A stretch of DNA of 64,000 bases from Streptomyces sp. R21 (lineage in GTDB: Bacteria > Actinomycetota > Actinomycetes > Streptomycetales > Streptomycetaceae). The notes beneath the pieces were generated by a model. That model was not told the origin of the DNA. It saw only the letters and a program-made list of their open reading frames with translations, and made no database searches. The stretch spans positions 3,038,001 to 3,102,000 of the forward strand of contig NZ_CP163435.1 in assembly GCF_041051975.1 (NCBI RefSeq), read 5' to 3'. This document shows positions 51,435-60,619 of the stretch, piece after piece (position 1 is the stretch's first letter; every line of letters starts with the position of its first letter). Position numbers and translations under genes: made by a program.

Positions 51435-53056
51435 GGGCGCGAGCCGATCAGCATCGGCACTCCGCGGGGCACGCCGGTGCGCAGTTGCAGGGCGAGGGTG
51501 ACGTCCCCGGCGTCGGGGCGGTCGTGCCCGCTCAGGTCGGCGACGCTCCAGGCGACGCGGAGCACCCGGTCCAGGCCGCGTGCCGTCAGCGCACCGCGCT
51601 CCAGGCTCCGTTCCGCCTCGTCCATCGCGCCCGGCAGGGCCTGCCAGCGGCTACGCAGCTCCCGCCCGGGCACCTCGCTGTTGGTGTGCCACGGGGTCCC
51701 GGCAAGGCGTGCGGCCGCCCGCTCCCGCGCCGCCCGCACCCGGTCCGCCACCATCTGCGTCGACTCCCCCTGAGCGCCGCGCTCCGTCAGCTCGGCCCGG
51801 GTGACCGGCTCAACGTCGACCCGCAGGTCCATCCGGTCGAGCAGCGGCCCGGAGAGCCTGGCCTGGTAGCGCCGTACGCTGGAGGGCGGGCACTCGCAGA
51901 GGTCGTTGGCCACGCTGAAGCGCCCGCAGGGGCAGGGGTTGGCCGCGAGCACCATCAGGAACTTCGCCGGAAACCGCACGACACCGGCGCTGCGTGCGAT
52001 GACGACGTGCCCGGCCTCAAGCGGCTGCCGCAGGGCGTCCAGCGCGAAGCTGCTGAACTCCGGTGCCTCATCCAGGAAGAGCACCCCACGATGGGCCAGC
52101 GACACGGCGCCGGGCCGGGCGAGCCCCTTGCCGCCTCCGACGAGTGCCTGCATCGTCGCCGAGTGGTGAGGCGCGCAGTAGGGCGGGTCGTCCACCATCG
52201 GTTTGCCCGCCGGCAGCAGGCCCGCGACCGAGTGGACCGCCGTCACCTCCAGGGACTCGGTCCGGGTGAGACGGGGCAGGATCGACGGCATGCGCTCGGC
52301 CAGCATCGTCTTGCCCGCTCCCGGTGGGCCCTGCAGAAAGACGTGGTGTCCGCCGGCGGCAGCGACCTCCATCGCGGTGCGCGCGGACAGCTGGCCGACC
52401 ACGTCGGCGAGGTCGTGCCCCCGGTCGTGCTCGGCCACGGCCATGCCGCACAGGCCGGTCGCCTCGCCCGTGCCGGGCACGCGCAGCCCGGCGAGGAGCG
52501 GGTCGGGCCGGCCGAGCTCGTCCGGCGGCTCCTCGGGCACCGGCTCGTCCGTCAGTACCGCGATCAGCTGACGCAGGCTGCGGACGCCGAGCACCGAGAC
52601 CCCGGGCACCAGCGAGGCCTCGGCCGCCGCGCACTCCGGGACCACCACCTGTTCGTAGCCCGCGTCGGCCGCGGCCAGCACGGCCGGCAGCACGCCCCGC
52701 ACCGGTCGTACCCTCCCGTCGAGCCCCAGCTCGCCGATCATCACGATGTCGGCGAGGACACGGGGATCGATGCGCTCGGCGGCTCCGAGTACGGCGCACG
52801 CCACGGCGAGGTCGAAGCCGGAGCCGCCCTTGGGCACGGACGCCGGGCTCAGCCCGACCGTGAGTTTCTTCTGCGGCCACTCGGCGCCGGAGTTCACCAC
52901 CGCGGCCCGCACCCGGTCGCGGCTCTCCGTCAGGCTCTTGTCAGGGAGCCCCACCAGCGTGAACGCGGCGACTCCGGGCTCCAGGTCGGCCTGGACCTCG
53001 ACCACGACGCCCTCGACGCCGACGAGCGCCACGGAACACGTACGCGCGAATCCCAT
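51431..53056 (-). CDS. ComM/YifB-family AAA+ ATPase (Mg-chelatase-like)
   Basis: The 541-residue protein has an N-terminal Lon-like fold (SVALVGVEGVVVEVQADLEPGVAAFTLVGLPDKSLTESRDRVRAA), Walker A GPPGAGKTM (near residue 235), Walker B GVLFLDEAPEF, and a C-terminal Mg-chelatase domain (ANPCPCG...). It is the ComM helicase group, which promotes branch migration during integration of transforming DNA. The ATG at 53056 overlaps the yraN stop. The gene lies in the dprA-comM-yraN unit found in many actinobacteria. Confidence 0.92.
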   Translation of the reverse strand: MGFARTCSVALVGVEGVVVEVQADLEPGVAAFTLVGLPDKSLTESRDRVRAAVVNSGAEWPQKKLTVGLSPASVPKGGSGFDLAVACAVLGAAERIDPRVLADIVMIGELGLDGRVRPVRGVLPAVLAAADAGYEQVVVPECAAAEASLVPGVSVLGVRSLRQLIAVLTDEPVPEEPPDELGRPDPLLAGLRVPGTGEATGLCGMAVAEHDRGHDLADVVGQLSARTAMEVAAAGGHHVFLQGPPGAGKTMLAERMPSILPRLTRTESLEVTAVHSVAGLLPAGKPMVDDPPYCAPHHSATMQALVGGGKGLARPGAVSLAHRGVLFLDEAPEFSSFALDALRQPLEAGHVVIARSAGVVRFPAKFLMVLAANPCPCGRFSVANDLCECPPSSVRRYQARLSGPLLDRMDLRVDVEPVTRAELTERGAQGESTQMVADRVRAARERAAARLAGTPWHTNSEVPGRELRSRWQALPGAMDEAERSLERGALTARGLDRVLRVAWSVADLSGHDRPDAGDVTLALQLRTGVPRGVPMLIGSRP

Positions 53057-53436
53057 CAGGCCACCCCCCGCACATGCTCGACGACGGGTGCTCCGCGGTC
53101 GGGGAGAAGGACGCCCACGAGGTCGATACGGACCCCGCCGGGTGGTGCGCCTCCGTGTTCCTGCAGCCAGCGTTCGGCCAGGTCGCGCAGGCGGTCCGCC
53201 TTCGCGGGCGTGACGGAGGCCATCGGGTGTTCGAAGGCCCCGGCCCTGCGGGTCTTGACCTCGCACATCACCAGCGCGTCGCCGTCCCGCGCCACGATGT
53301 CGATCTCACCGGTCCTGCCGCAGCGCCAGTTGCGCTGCACGACCGTCATCCCGGCCTCGGCCAGCCGCCGTGCGGCCAGGTCCTCGCCGTACTTTCCGAG
53401 TGCGCTGCGTGCGTTGCCCGTCTTGTGTGTGCTCAT
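53056..53436 (-). CDS. YraN-family nuclease-fold protein (UPF0102)
   Basis: The 126-residue protein has the YraN pattern: [17 protein letters not shown], then [28 protein letters not shown] with the D-x-EVK nuclease-like acids near residue 60. Cellular role is not established. The ATG at 53436 has an ideal GGAGGTGG site. It is followed by comM with overlap, preceded by DUF2469. Confidence 0.9.
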   Translation of the reverse strand: MSTHKTGNARSALGKYGEDLAARRLAEAGMTVVQRNWRCGRTGEIDIVARDGDALVMCEVKTRRAGAFEHPMASVTPAKADRLRDLAERWLQEHGGAPPGGVRIDLVGVLLPDRGAPVVEHVRGVA

Positions 53437-53577
53437 GTCGGCACCACCTCCGACGCACACACTGAACCCACGACGGCCCGCTGTTGGATCTTGGTGGACG
53501 GCCGGACGATTGTGGATAACCCTGTCACCCACAAGAGCGTCCGGCCGGCCCTCAGCTGCTCGGCCCAGCCACTCGGC

Positions 53578-53886
53578 TCAGCTGCCCGGCAGCTCCAGAT
53601 CACTCTTGTTGAGCTCTTCGATGTTCACGTCCTTGAATGTGAGGACCCGCACCTGCTTCACGAAACGAGCAGGTCGGTACATGTCCCACACCCAGGCATC
53701 CGCCATGGATACCTCGAAGAACACCTCGCCCTGGACCGAGTGCACCTGCATCTCGTAGTCGTTGGTGAGGTAGAAGCGCCGTTCGGTCTCGATCACATAT
53801 TTGAACAGACCGACGACGTCGCGGTACTCGCGATAGAGCTTCAGCTCCATCTCGGTCTCGTACTTCTCGAGGTCCTCGGCGCTCAT
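53578..53886 (-). CDS. DUF2469-family protein
   Basis: The 102-residue protein starts MSAEDLEKYETEMELKLYRE and contains RDVVGLFKYVIETERRFYL and EVSMADAWVWDMYRP. This highly conserved actinobacterial family is short, acidic and of unknown function. It has no signal or membrane segment. The ATG at 53886 has a GGGGAA site. It lies between the NUDIX gene and yraN in the operon that begins with sipZ. Confidence 0.92.
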   Translation of the reverse strand: MSAEDLEKYETEMELKLYREYRDVVGLFKYVIETERRFYLTNDYEMQVHSVQGEVFFEVSMADAWVWDMYRPARFVKQVRVLTFKDVNIEELNKSDLELPGS

Positions 53887-53941
53887 GGCATGTTCCCCTT
53901 CAGCCGTGCGTCCCCCTATTGTGCGCCAGCCCCGCGAGCCC

Positions 53942-54472
53942 CTAGACGATTTCGGTGTCGAGGACCTCGGGCCTGACCGGGGGACCTTCGTCGAGCAGCC
54001 TCCGCAGCAGCCCGGCGAGTCTGGTCGGATACACCGTCTCATGCGCTTCGGCCAGTTCCTGGCACGTCCACCAGCGCGCTCCGGCGACACTGCGCCGTTC
54101 CAGCTCCGTCTGCCCGGCGGCCACGGTCGCCGTCTGGGTCGTACGGGCCAGGTAGTACCACTCGTCCTGATCCCATCGCCGTCCCGCGAACGGAAAGGAG
54201 CACATCCTCTGCCACAGCACCGGGCCCAGTGCGACCTCGGTGATGCCGGTCTCCTCCGCGAGTTCCCGAAGGGCGGCCTCCTCGCGCGTCTCCTCGCCCT
54301 CCAGACCGCCGCCCGGTGTGAACCACCAGTCGTCCGAAGGATCGTCCGGCTCGTGTCCGTGCAGCAGCAGGATGCGCTCCTGCGGGTCGAGGAGAACGAC
54401 CCGGGCGACCTTGCGCGGTCCGCCCTCGTGGGAGTCCTCGGCCGTGTCGCCGTACGACGTCTCAGCGGGCAC
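53942..54472 (-). CDS. NUDIX hydrolase
   Basis: The 176-residue protein carries the full Nudix box GGLEGEETREEAALRELAEETG near residues 55-77 (G-x5-E-x7-REUxEExGU). It is preceded by the beta strand ARVVLLDPQERILLL. It would hydrolyse a nucleoside diphosphate linked to another group, but the substrate is unclear. The GTG at 54472 overlaps the sipZ 3' end by 11 bases, so it is translationally coupled. Confidence 0.9.
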   Translation of the reverse strand: MPAETSYGDTAEDSHEGGPRKVARVVLLDPQERILLLHGHEPDDPSDDWWFTPGGGLEGEETREEAALRELAEETGITEVALGPVLWQRMCSFPFAGRRWDQDEWYYLARTTQTATVAAGQTELERRSVAGARWWTCQELAEAHETVYPTRLAGLLRRLLDEGPPVRPEVLDTEIV

Positions 54473-55205
54473 CGGCGAGCTCCGCCCCCGCCCGGCCGCG
54501 CCGTCGGCCCGCCCGCTTGGCGATCGGGCCGTAGGCCGCGCCGCCCAGGACGAGGACGGCGCCGGCCACGATCGCGGTGAGGACCAGCCGCAGCGGTCCC
54601 GGCGAGGAGATCCCGCCGAGGGTCTCGAAGCCCGTGGGGCGCTTCAGCATGCCGTTCATGGGCCACGCCACGGCGTCCACACGTGCCTTCACCACACTGC
54701 GCGGCACCGAGCCACTGCCCGCCTCCGTGAGGTGAGCCGTGGAGTCCAGCGAGCCGCTGCGCTCGTCACCGAGCAGGAACAGCCGCCCCTTGGGAACCTC
54801 GATGGTCGGGATCGTGGTCGACTCGGCGGCTTCGCCCTTGGCGAGGTACGGCTCCTCGATCTTCTTGCCGTTGACGGTCAGCTTGCCGTTCGTGCAGCAG
54901 GCGACGGTGTCCCCGCCGATCGCGACGACCCGCTTCACGAGGAGCATGTCTCCCCAGGACTTCTGCTTGAAGACGACGACGTCACCGCGCTTGATGTCGC
55001 CGCCGTCGATCCGCTCGGCGAGGATCCGGTCCCCGGCCACGATCGTCGGCGACATGGAGTCGGTCGGCACGGTGTACGGCTGGTAGACGACAGCGCCCCA
55101 GGCGAATCCTCCGAGGAAGAGCACACAGCCGAGGGCCACGGCCAGTCCCGACAGCACGCTGCCGAGCCGCCCGCGGCCCTCGCCCATGTCACGTGTCCTG
55201 CTCAT
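54462..55205 (-). CDS. sipZ: Type I signal peptidase SipZ
   Basis: The 247-residue enzyme has an N-terminal membrane helix, the catalytic serine in VPTDSMSPT (near residue 48), lysine in LLVKRVVAIGGDTV (near 90), and the LLGDERSGSLDSTAHL box E. A C-terminal helix (residues 210-228) gives a second membrane anchor. It cleaves Sec and Tat signal peptides outside the cytoplasmic membrane. The ATG at 55205 has GGGGGAG. From memory, S. lividans sipZ likewise heads a separate operon with unrelated genes; here those are NUDIX, DUF2469 and perhaps yraN. Confidence 0.92.
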   Translation of the reverse strand: MSRTRDMGEGRGRLGSVLSGLAVALGCVLFLGGFAWGAVVYQPYTVPTDSMSPTIVAGDRILAERIDGGDIKRGDVVVFKQKSWGDMLLVKRVVAIGGDTVACCTNGKLTVNGKKIEEPYLAKGEAAESTTIPTIEVPKGRLFLLGDERSGSLDSTAHLTEAGSGSVPRSVVKARVDAVAWPMNGMLKRPTGFETLGGISSPGPLRLVLTAIVAGAVLVLGGAAYGPIAKRAGRRRGRAGAELAGAR

Positions 55206-55236
55206 CCCAGTGCTCCCCCAACTCGGAGAATCGATC

Positions 55237-55261
55237 CCGCGGCCCGAAAACCGGGCCGCGG
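55237..55261 (-). terminator. Terminator-like hairpin between sipY and sipZ
   Basis: CCGCGGCCCG and CGGGCCGCGG form a perfect 10-bp stem around AAAAC, and flanking GAT/ATC can extend it. It separates the sipW-X-Y unit from the sipZ unit. Confidence 0.8.
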
Positions 55262-55315
55262 AAGATCGGCGATCTGGGACGGCACCCTACCCGGCGGTAC
55301 CCCCGCCAGAAACCC

Positions 55316-56236
55316 TCAGTTTCCGACGGTAAGGCGCCGCCTGCGCCACAGCACCAGCGGCACCGCGCCCGCGAGCCCGAGGGCGCCCGGAGCGGCCGCG
55401 CTGAGGTCCTGGTCGAAGGTGTCCGGAACGGGCAGTGTGTCCCAGCGGGTGGGCGGCCAGGCGATCACGATGGCACGGCCCACGACGTTGCCCACCGGCA
55501 CGAAGCCCTTGTTCTTGTCCTGCTGGTGGTAGCGGGAGTCCTGCGAGTTCTGCCGGTGGTCGCCCATGACCCAGATTTTGCCCTTGGGTACCTTCACCTT
55601 GAACTGACCGCCGTCGTCGACGCTGCACGGGGTGTTGCCGGCGTAGACGAAGTCCGCGTCGTTGAGCGCCTTGCCGTTGACCTTGAGCGGGCCCGTGCCC
55701 TTGCACTCGATGGTGTCACCGCCGACGCCGATGACCCGCTTGATGAGGTCCTTCTCGTTGGCGGACGGCATCAGGCCGATCCAGCCCAGGACCCGCTGCA
55801 CGGGGTTCGGTTGGGGGGTGGGCTCGCCGTCCAGCCAGTGGTCGGGGTCGTGGAAGACGACGACCTCGCCGCGCTCGGGTTCGGAGCCGAACCACGGGGT
55901 GAGCTTGTCGACGAGCACGCGGTCACCCTGCTCGAGCGTGTGCTGCATCGAGTCCGACGGGATCGAGAACGCCTGCACCAGGAAGGTCTTGATCAGCAGC
56001 GCGAGAACCAGCGCGATGCCGATGAGGAGCGGGAGTTCCTTCCAGAAGGAGCGTGGCTTCTTGGACGGCTGTTGCTGCTCGCCCTGCTCCTTCGTACCAC
56101 CGTCGTCCCCGGAGTCACTGCCGGAGGTTGCGACGTCTTCCGTGGCCGGGGTGGCCGTCTCGTCGGTTCGCTCCGGCTGCTCCTCGGGGCCATCGTGTCC
56201 GGATCGTGCGCCGACCGCCAAATCCCCCACATCCAC
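55316..56236 (-). CDS. sipY: Type I signal peptidase SipY
   Basis: The 306-residue enzyme has a 65-residue acidic cytoplasmic start, a membrane helix (LPLLIGIALVLALLIKTFLVQ, near 68-88), the serine in IPSDSMQHT (near 95), the lysine in DLIKRVIGVGGDTI (near 165), and WVMGDHRQNSQDSRYH. A C-terminal hydrophobic segment and RRRRLTVGN end it. The GTG at 56236 follows GGAGTGAGGA. Its first 122 bases are also read by the end of sipX in another frame. Confidence 0.92.
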   Translation of the reverse strand: MDVGDLAVGARSGHDGPEEQPERTDETATPATEDVATSGSDSGDDGGTKEQGEQQQPSKKPRSFWKELPLLIGIALVLALLIKTFLVQAFSIPSDSMQHTLEQGDRVLVDKLTPWFGSEPERGEVVVFHDPDHWLDGEPTPQPNPVQRVLGWIGLMPSANEKDLIKRVIGVGGDTIECKGTGPLKVNGKALNDADFVYAGNTPCSVDDGGQFKVKVPKGKIWVMGDHRQNSQDSRYHQQDKNKGFVPVGNVVGRAIVIAWPPTRWDTLPVPDTFDQDLSAAAPGALGLAGAVPLVLWRRRRLTVGN

Positions 56237-57206
56237 TCCTCACTCCGTGCCGCCGCCTGCCTCGTATCCGACGCAGGCCCACCACTCCCATAACGAGCGG
56301 GAGTTCCGCAGGGCTCGGGAGCGGGATCAATCCATTCAGATCCGCGGAGGCCACCCTATGCGACGGGCCGAGAGCGGTGGTCGACCCGCTCGCCACGGAC
56401 GCGTATGTGTCCGGTTCCTCGAGACGGCTCCAGTGCCCGAGCGGCCAGGCGATGACCATGGCGCGCCCGACGACCGATTTCTCGGAGACGGTGCCGCTGT
56501 ACTTCTCGGTGCGGTGGAAGCGCGAGTCGGCCGAGTTGTCCCGGTGGTCGCCCATCACCCACAGGCGCCCCTCGGGCACCTTCACCTCGAACGCGAACGC
56601 GGAGGGCTTGTTGTCCGCCGCGTGGATGTAGGGCTCGTTCAGGGGGGTGCCGTTGACCGTCACGCGCCCCTGGGTGTCGCAGCACTTCACGGTGTCGCCG
56701 CCGACGGCCACGACCCGCTTGATCAGGTCCCGTTCGTTGTCGGAGGGCAGCAGGCCGATGAAGGTCAGCCCCTCCTTGACCTGTTTGACGACAATGGGGT
56801 CGTCCTTCTTGGACGTCGACTGCTCGTCCTTGAGCCAGTCCCCGGGGTCCTTGAACACGACGACATCGCCGCGCTGGGGCTTGGAACCGAACCACGGCGT
56901 GAACTTGTCGACCAGGACACGGTCGCCGATCTGGATCGTGTTCTCCATGGACCCCGACGGGATCACGAAGGCCTGCACGAGGAAGGTCTTCAGGACGAGG
57001 GCTATCAGGACGGCGACGCCGACGAGGAGAGGTATCTCCTTGACCGCCGAACGCCGTCTGCGCCGCTTGACCTTGCGCTGGAGCTTGCGCCGCTCGGCAC
57101 GGCCCGGCCGGGAGGCCCCGCCGGCACGCCGCGACCCGGTGGGCAGCAGGTTGTCGGCGGCCGTGCTGGAGGCGCCGCGCGGTCTACCGCGGTTACCCAT
57201 GGGCAC
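56115..57206 (-). CDS. sipX: Type I signal peptidase SipX
   Basis: The 363-residue enzyme has a basic cytoplasmic N-terminus (RKLQRKVKRRRRR), a membrane helix (residues 58-80), the serine in IPSGSMENT (near 84), lysine in DLIKRVVAVGGDTV, and WVMGDHRDNSADSRFH. After residue 300 the sequence becomes Arg/Gly-rich and overlaps sipY by 122 bases, longer than expected for the family. A frameshift that changed the original stop, or a natural extension, is possible. The GTG at 57206 overlaps sipW by 14 bases; an ATG two codons later is the other start. Confidence 0.88.
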   Translation of the reverse strand: MPMGNRGRPRGASSTAADNLLPTGSRRAGGASRPGRAERRKLQRKVKRRRRRSAVKEIPLLVGVAVLIALVLKTFLVQAFVIPSGSMENTIQIGDRVLVDKFTPWFGSKPQRGDVVVFKDPGDWLKDEQSTSKKDDPIVVKQVKEGLTFIGLLPSDNERDLIKRVVAVGGDTVKCCDTQGRVTVNGTPLNEPYIHAADNKPSAFAFEVKVPEGRLWVMGDHRDNSADSRFHRTEKYSGTVSEKSVVGRAMVIAWPLGHWSRLEEPDTYASVASGSTTALGPSHRVASADLNGLIPLPSPAELPLVMGVVGLRRIRGRRRHGVRSGCGGFGGRRTIRTRWPRGAAGANRRDGHPGHGRRRNLRQ

Positions 57207-57909
57207 CGTCCGCGGCGGGCACGCGCGCGTAGGCGCCAGGACGCTCCAGGCGCGTCCAGTGGTCCGTGGGCCAGGCGATCCAGTCGGCCCGGCCGATGAC
57301 GTCGTCCACGGGGATCATGCCGCCGCCCGGGGAGCCCAGGTGGTCGCGGGAGTCACGGGAGTCGCTGCGGTGGTCACCGAGGACGAACAGCGTGCCGTCG
57401 GGCACGACGACGTCGAAGGACACGCCGGACGGACTGTCCCCGGGGTAGAGAAACGTCGACTCGTCGACCGACCGGCCGTTCACCTCGAGCCTCCCCTCCT
57501 TGTCGCAGCAGACCACATGGTCTCCCCCTACACCGACGACGCGCTTGATGTAGTCGGCGTTCCCGAAATAGCCAGTGCCGTCGAACACAACGACATCGCC
57601 CCGCTGCGGCTCGGAACCGAAACGGTACGCCAACTTATTTACGAGAACGCGGTCCCCGATCCTCAATCCCTGCTCCATGGAGCTGCTGGGGATCTGGAAC
57701 GGCTGCATCACAAAGGTGCTGAGGATCAGCAGAAACAGCAGGCAGACGAGCCCGGTCAGGGTGATCCGGCCACCGGGGAGCCGGTCCGCGACCCAGGAGA
57801 CCAACGCGAAGCGCGACCGGTCCTCCGGCCCTTCGGTGTCCGAGATCTCCTCGGAGTCGGAAGGGCGGGAGGAGCGGTCGCGCTCCAGGTGCTGTGCTTC
57901 GGTGTCCAT
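57193..57909 (-). CDS. sipW: Type I signal peptidase SipW
   Basis: The 238-residue enzyme has an N-terminal acidic region, a helix (LTGLVCLLFLLILSTFVMQ, near 53-71), the serine in IPSSSMEQG (near 76), the lysine in YIKRVVGVGGDHV (near 120) and FVLGDHRSDSRDSRDH. It lacks the C-terminal hydrophobic anchor of SipZ and SipY. It is the first sip gene after rplS (81-base gap). sipW, sipX and sipY overlap or nearly so, indicating one transcript. Confidence 0.92.
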   Translation of the reverse strand: MDTEAQHLERDRSSRPSDSEEISDTEGPEDRSRFALVSWVADRLPGGRITLTGLVCLLFLLILSTFVMQPFQIPSSSMEQGLRIGDRVLVNKLAYRFGSEPQRGDVVVFDGTGYFGNADYIKRVVGVGGDHVVCCDKEGRLEVNGRSVDESTFLYPGDSPSGVSFDVVVPDGTLFVLGDHRSDSRDSRDHLGSPGGGMIPVDDVIGRADWIAWPTDHWTRLERPGAYARVPAADGAHG

Positions 57910-57990
57910 CGGGGCCAGATGTTATCCGGCCCCGCTGTGGCACCTTCTCGCTGTCTCGTTCGCCTGCGGCTCGCGAGCAGCGACGCGAAC

Positions 57991-58341
57991 TCAGCGCTCG
58001 CGCTTCTCCTTGATCTTCGCAGCCTTGCCGCGCAGCTCGCGCAGGTAGTACAGCTTGGCGCGACGCACGTCACCCTTGGTGACGAGCTCGATCTTCTCGA
58101 CGATCGGGGTGTGCACCGGGAAGGTGCGCTCGACGCCGACGGAGAAGGAGACCTTGCGGACCGTGAAGGTCTCGCGGACACCGGCGCCCTGGCGACGGAT
58201 GACTACGCCCTTGAACTGCTGCACACGGGAGCGGTTGCCCTCGATGACGCGGACGTGGACGTTGACGGTGTCACCCGGGCGGAACGCCGGGATGTCGCTG
58301 CGCAGCGACGCGTTGTCGACGGAGTCGAGCAGGTGAGACAT
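57991..58341 (-). CDS. rplS: 50S ribosomal protein L19
   Basis: The 116-residue protein contains [50 protein letters not shown] and [17 protein letters not shown], all L19 hallmarks. The ATG at 58341 gives the usual length; an upstream in-frame start would add nine residues. It sits at the 16S-processing/23S interface. It is the last gene of the rpsP-khpA-rimM-trmD-rplS group, separated from trmD by a hairpin. Confidence 0.95.
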   Translation of the reverse strand: MSHLLDSVDNASLRSDIPAFRPGDTVNVHVRVIEGNRSRVQQFKGVVIRRQGAGVRETFTVRKVSFSVGVERTFPVHTPIVEKIELVTKGDVRRAKLYYLRELRGKAAKIKEKRER

Positions 58342-58404
58342 TTCGTCTGCTTTCTTCGCTGATGCCACAGGTCATCCGCGGAAGTAGTTTTTCCAAAAGA
58401 TGTG

Positions 58405-58423
58405 CCGCCCGTCATCGGGGCGG
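58405..58423 (-). terminator. Hairpin between trmD and rplS
   Basis: CCGCCC and GGGCGG (58405-58410, 58418-58423) form a short stem. On the minus strand it is followed by CATCTTTTGG, a small U-run. It may be a weak terminator, so rplS could also have its own promoter. Confidence 0.45.
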
Positions 58424-58476
58424 GCGTCGTGTCCCCCTGTGGCAGGGGCGCGCGCCGGACGACGTACAACAGCGAC

Positions 58477-59310
58477 CTAGTCTCCCACGACCTCTGGCCT
58501 GCGCCAAAATCGACCGTGAGCAGCGCCTTCGGGGTCCGGTGCCCAGCCCAGGATGGAGAGCATTTCGCGGTCCTTCTTGTCGAAGGCCGAGGGTTCGCAG
58601 CGCTCGATGAGGTCGGGGCGGTTGGCCGCCGTACGGCGCAGGGCCTCGTCGCGACGCCAGCGGGCGATCTTTCCGTGGTGGCCGCTGAGCAGCACCTCGG
58701 GGATCTCGCGGTCGCGCCAGGCCGGGGGCTTGGTGTAGACGGGCCCCTCCAGGAGGTTGGCCATGGCTCCGGGGGCGAAGGAGTCGTCCCGGTGCGACTC
58801 GGCGTTGCCGAGCACGCCGGGCAGCAGCCGGGCCACGGCCTCCGTGATGACGAGGACGGCCGCCTCTCCGCCGGCAAGGACGTAGTCGCCGATGGACACC
58901 TCGTAGACGGGCATCCGGGTCGCGTACTCGTCGATGACGCGGCGGTCGATGCCTTCGTAGCGGGCGGGTGTGAAGACCAGCCAGGGCCGCTCGGAGAGCT
59001 CGACGGCGAGTTCCTGGGTGAAAGGGCGCCCGCTTGGGGTGGGCACGACGAGGACCGGTCCCTGGGAGCCCGTCTCGTAGCCGTCCGCCAGGACGGAGTC
59101 CAGTGCGTCGCCCCACGGGTCGGTCTTCATGACCATGCCGGGGCCGCCACCGTAGGGGGTGTCGTCGACCGTGTTGTGCCGGTCGTACGTCCACTCCCGC
59201 AGATCATGCACGTGCACATTCAGCTGTCCACGCGCGCGTGCCTTGCCGACGAGCGAGACGTTCAGGGGTTCGAGGTACTCGGGGAAGATCGTGACGACGT
59301 CGAGCCGCAT
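58477..59310 (-). CDS. trmD: tRNA (guanine37-N1)-methyltransferase TrmD
   Basis: The 277-residue enzyme starts [16 protein letters not shown] and contains the trefoil-knot SAM site: DTPYGGGPGMVMKTDP, LVFTPARYEGIDRRV, and EVSIGDYVLAGGEAAVLVITEAVARLLPGVLGN. It methylates G37 in tRNAs for Leu, Pro and Arg codons and prevents frameshifting. The ATG overlaps the rimM stop by one base (TAATG). A C-terminal extension is common in actinobacteria. Confidence 0.95.
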   Translation of the reverse strand: MRLDVVTIFPEYLEPLNVSLVGKARARGQLNVHVHDLREWTYDRHNTVDDTPYGGGPGMVMKTDPWGDALDSVLADGYETGSQGPVLVVPTPSGRPFTQELAVELSERPWLVFTPARYEGIDRRVIDEYATRMPVYEVSIGDYVLAGGEAAVLVITEAVARLLPGVLGNAESHRDDSFAPGAMANLLEGPVYTKPPAWRDREIPEVLLSGHHGKIARWRRDEALRRTAANRPDLIERCEPSAFDKKDREMLSILGWAPDPEGAAHGRFWRRPEVVGD

Positions 59311-59852
59311 TACGCCTCTTCCTGCGGGGAGGCGATCTCGGCCTGGTCGTCGATCAGGCCGGGCGGCGGGTCGATGACCGCGCGCTGCTCCGCCAGGTCG
59401 ATCTCGGTGACGATCTCCTCGACGAACGGGATCAGCACTTCGGTGCCGTCGGCGCGCTCCACGACGAACAGGTCCTGCGAGGGCAGGTGCGAGATCTCGG
59501 TGATCCGCCCGACCTCGGCGCCGTCGACGGTGACGACGTCCAGGTCCATGAGCTGGTGGTCGTAGTACTCCTCCGGGTCCTCGGGCTTCGCGTCCGGGTC
59601 GACCTCGGCGATGAGCAGGGTGTTGCGCAGGGCCTCGGCGGCGGTCCGGTCGCGCACGCCCTCGAAGCGCAGCAGGAGGCGGCCGCTGTGCACCCGGCCG
59701 GTCTCGATGGTCAGCGGTCCGGCGGAGGCCGGGTCGGTGGCCAGGACGGCGCCGGGCCCGAGCCGCAGCTCCGGCTCGTCGGTACGGACCTCGACGGTGA
59801 CCTCGCCCTTGATGCCGTGGGCGCGGCCCACTCGCGCGACTACGAGCTGCAC
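59310..59852 (-). CDS. rimM: 16S rRNA processing protein RimM
   Basis: The 180-residue protein has the N-terminal RimM domain ([23 protein letters not shown]) and the C-terminal PRC barrel ([42 protein letters not shown]). It assists late 30S assembly with S19. The GTG at 59852 has CAGGAAA. trmD follows with a one-base overlap; khpA is 105 bases upstream. Confidence 0.94.
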   Translation of the reverse strand: MQLVVARVGRAHGIKGEVTVEVRTDEPELRLGPGAVLATDPASAGPLTIETGRVHSGRLLLRFEGVRDRTAAEALRNTLLIAEVDPDAKPEDPEEYYDHQLMDLDVVTVDGAEVGRITEISHLPSQDLFVVERADGTEVLIPFVEEIVTEIDLAEQRAVIDPPPGLIDDQAEIASPQEEA

Positions 59853-59957
59853 TTTCCTGAATCTCCTGTCGTGTGCCTACCGCATTACTGCGTAGACGAC
59901 TACGGGCCGGGGACGGCCCGATGGCCCTCCCCGGCCCGAGCCGGTGCTGCTGCTACG

Positions 59958-60197
59958 TCAGCGGACGTGGTCCACGTCGACGAGGTCGACGCGGACACCG
60001 CGACCGCCGATTGCGCCCACGACGGTACGCAGAGCGCGCGCGGTGCGGCCGTTGCGGCCGATCACCTTACCGAGGTCATCGGGGTGCACCCGAACCTCGA
60101 GGACGCGTCCACGGCGCAGGTCACGCGAGGCGACCTGCACGTCGTCGGGGTTGTCGACGATGCCCTTCACGAGGTGCTCGAGAGCCTCCTCGAGCAT
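59958..60197 (-). CDS. khpA: KH-domain RNA-binding protein KhpA
   Basis: The 79-residue protein is a single KH domain with the VIGRNGRTARALRTVV motif (GxxG). It binds RNA, in other bacteria together with KhpB, and is usually encoded next to rpsP. The ATG at 60197 is 2 bases after the rpsP stop, so the genes are coupled. Confidence 0.93.
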   Translation of the reverse strand: MLEEALEHLVKGIVDNPDDVQVASRDLRRGRVLEVRVHPDDLGKVIGRNGRTARALRTVVGAIGGRGVRVDLVDVDHVR

Positions 60198-60199
60198 GC

Positions 60200-60619
60200 T
60201 CAGGCCTCGGTCGACGCGGACTCGGCGGGGGCCTCGTCCTTCTTCTCAGCCTTCTTCTTCTGGGTGATGGCCTCACCCTTGCCCTCGTCGTCGCCGCCCA
60301 GGGCGTCGAAGAGGGGGCGCGCGGCCTTCGGCTCGGCCACGAGCAGCGGAGCCGGGGCGGGCAGGCCCTTGAACTTCTGCCAGTCGCCGGTCAGCTTGAG
60401 GATGGCGAGAACCGGCTCGGTCGGCTGCGCGCCGACACCCAGCCAGTACTGCGCACGCTCGGTGTCGACCTCGATGCGCGAGGGGTTCTGCACCGGGTGG
60501 TACAGGCCGATCTCCTCGATGGCCCGGCCATCACGGCGGGTACGGGAGTCGGCGACGACGATGCGGTAGTGAGGCGAACGGATCTTGCCCAGACGCTTCA
60601 GCTTGATCTTGACTGCCAC
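60200..60619 (-). CDS. rpsP: 30S ribosomal protein S16
   Basis: The 139-residue protein starts [42 protein letters not shown], the S16 core. A C-terminal extension of about 50 residues, ending in a Lys/Glu-rich tail ([12 protein letters not shown]), is typical of streptomycetes. The GTG at 60619 has AGGAG 12 bases upstream. It heads the rpsP-khpA-rimM-trmD-rplS group. Confidence 0.95.
   Translation of the reverse strand: MAVKIKLKRLGKIRSPHYRIVVADSRTRRDGRAIEEIGLYHPVQNPSRIEVDTERAQYWLGVGAQPTEPVLAILKLTGDWQKFKGLPAPAPLLVAEPKAARPLFDALGGDDEGKGEAITQKKKAEKKDEAPAESASTEA

Noticed and set aside
53056..53266. Longer N-terminus for the ComM protein
   Set aside because: The extension lies within yraN in another frame. 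The ATG at 53056 overlaps the yraN stop and begins the conserved [13 protein letters not shown].
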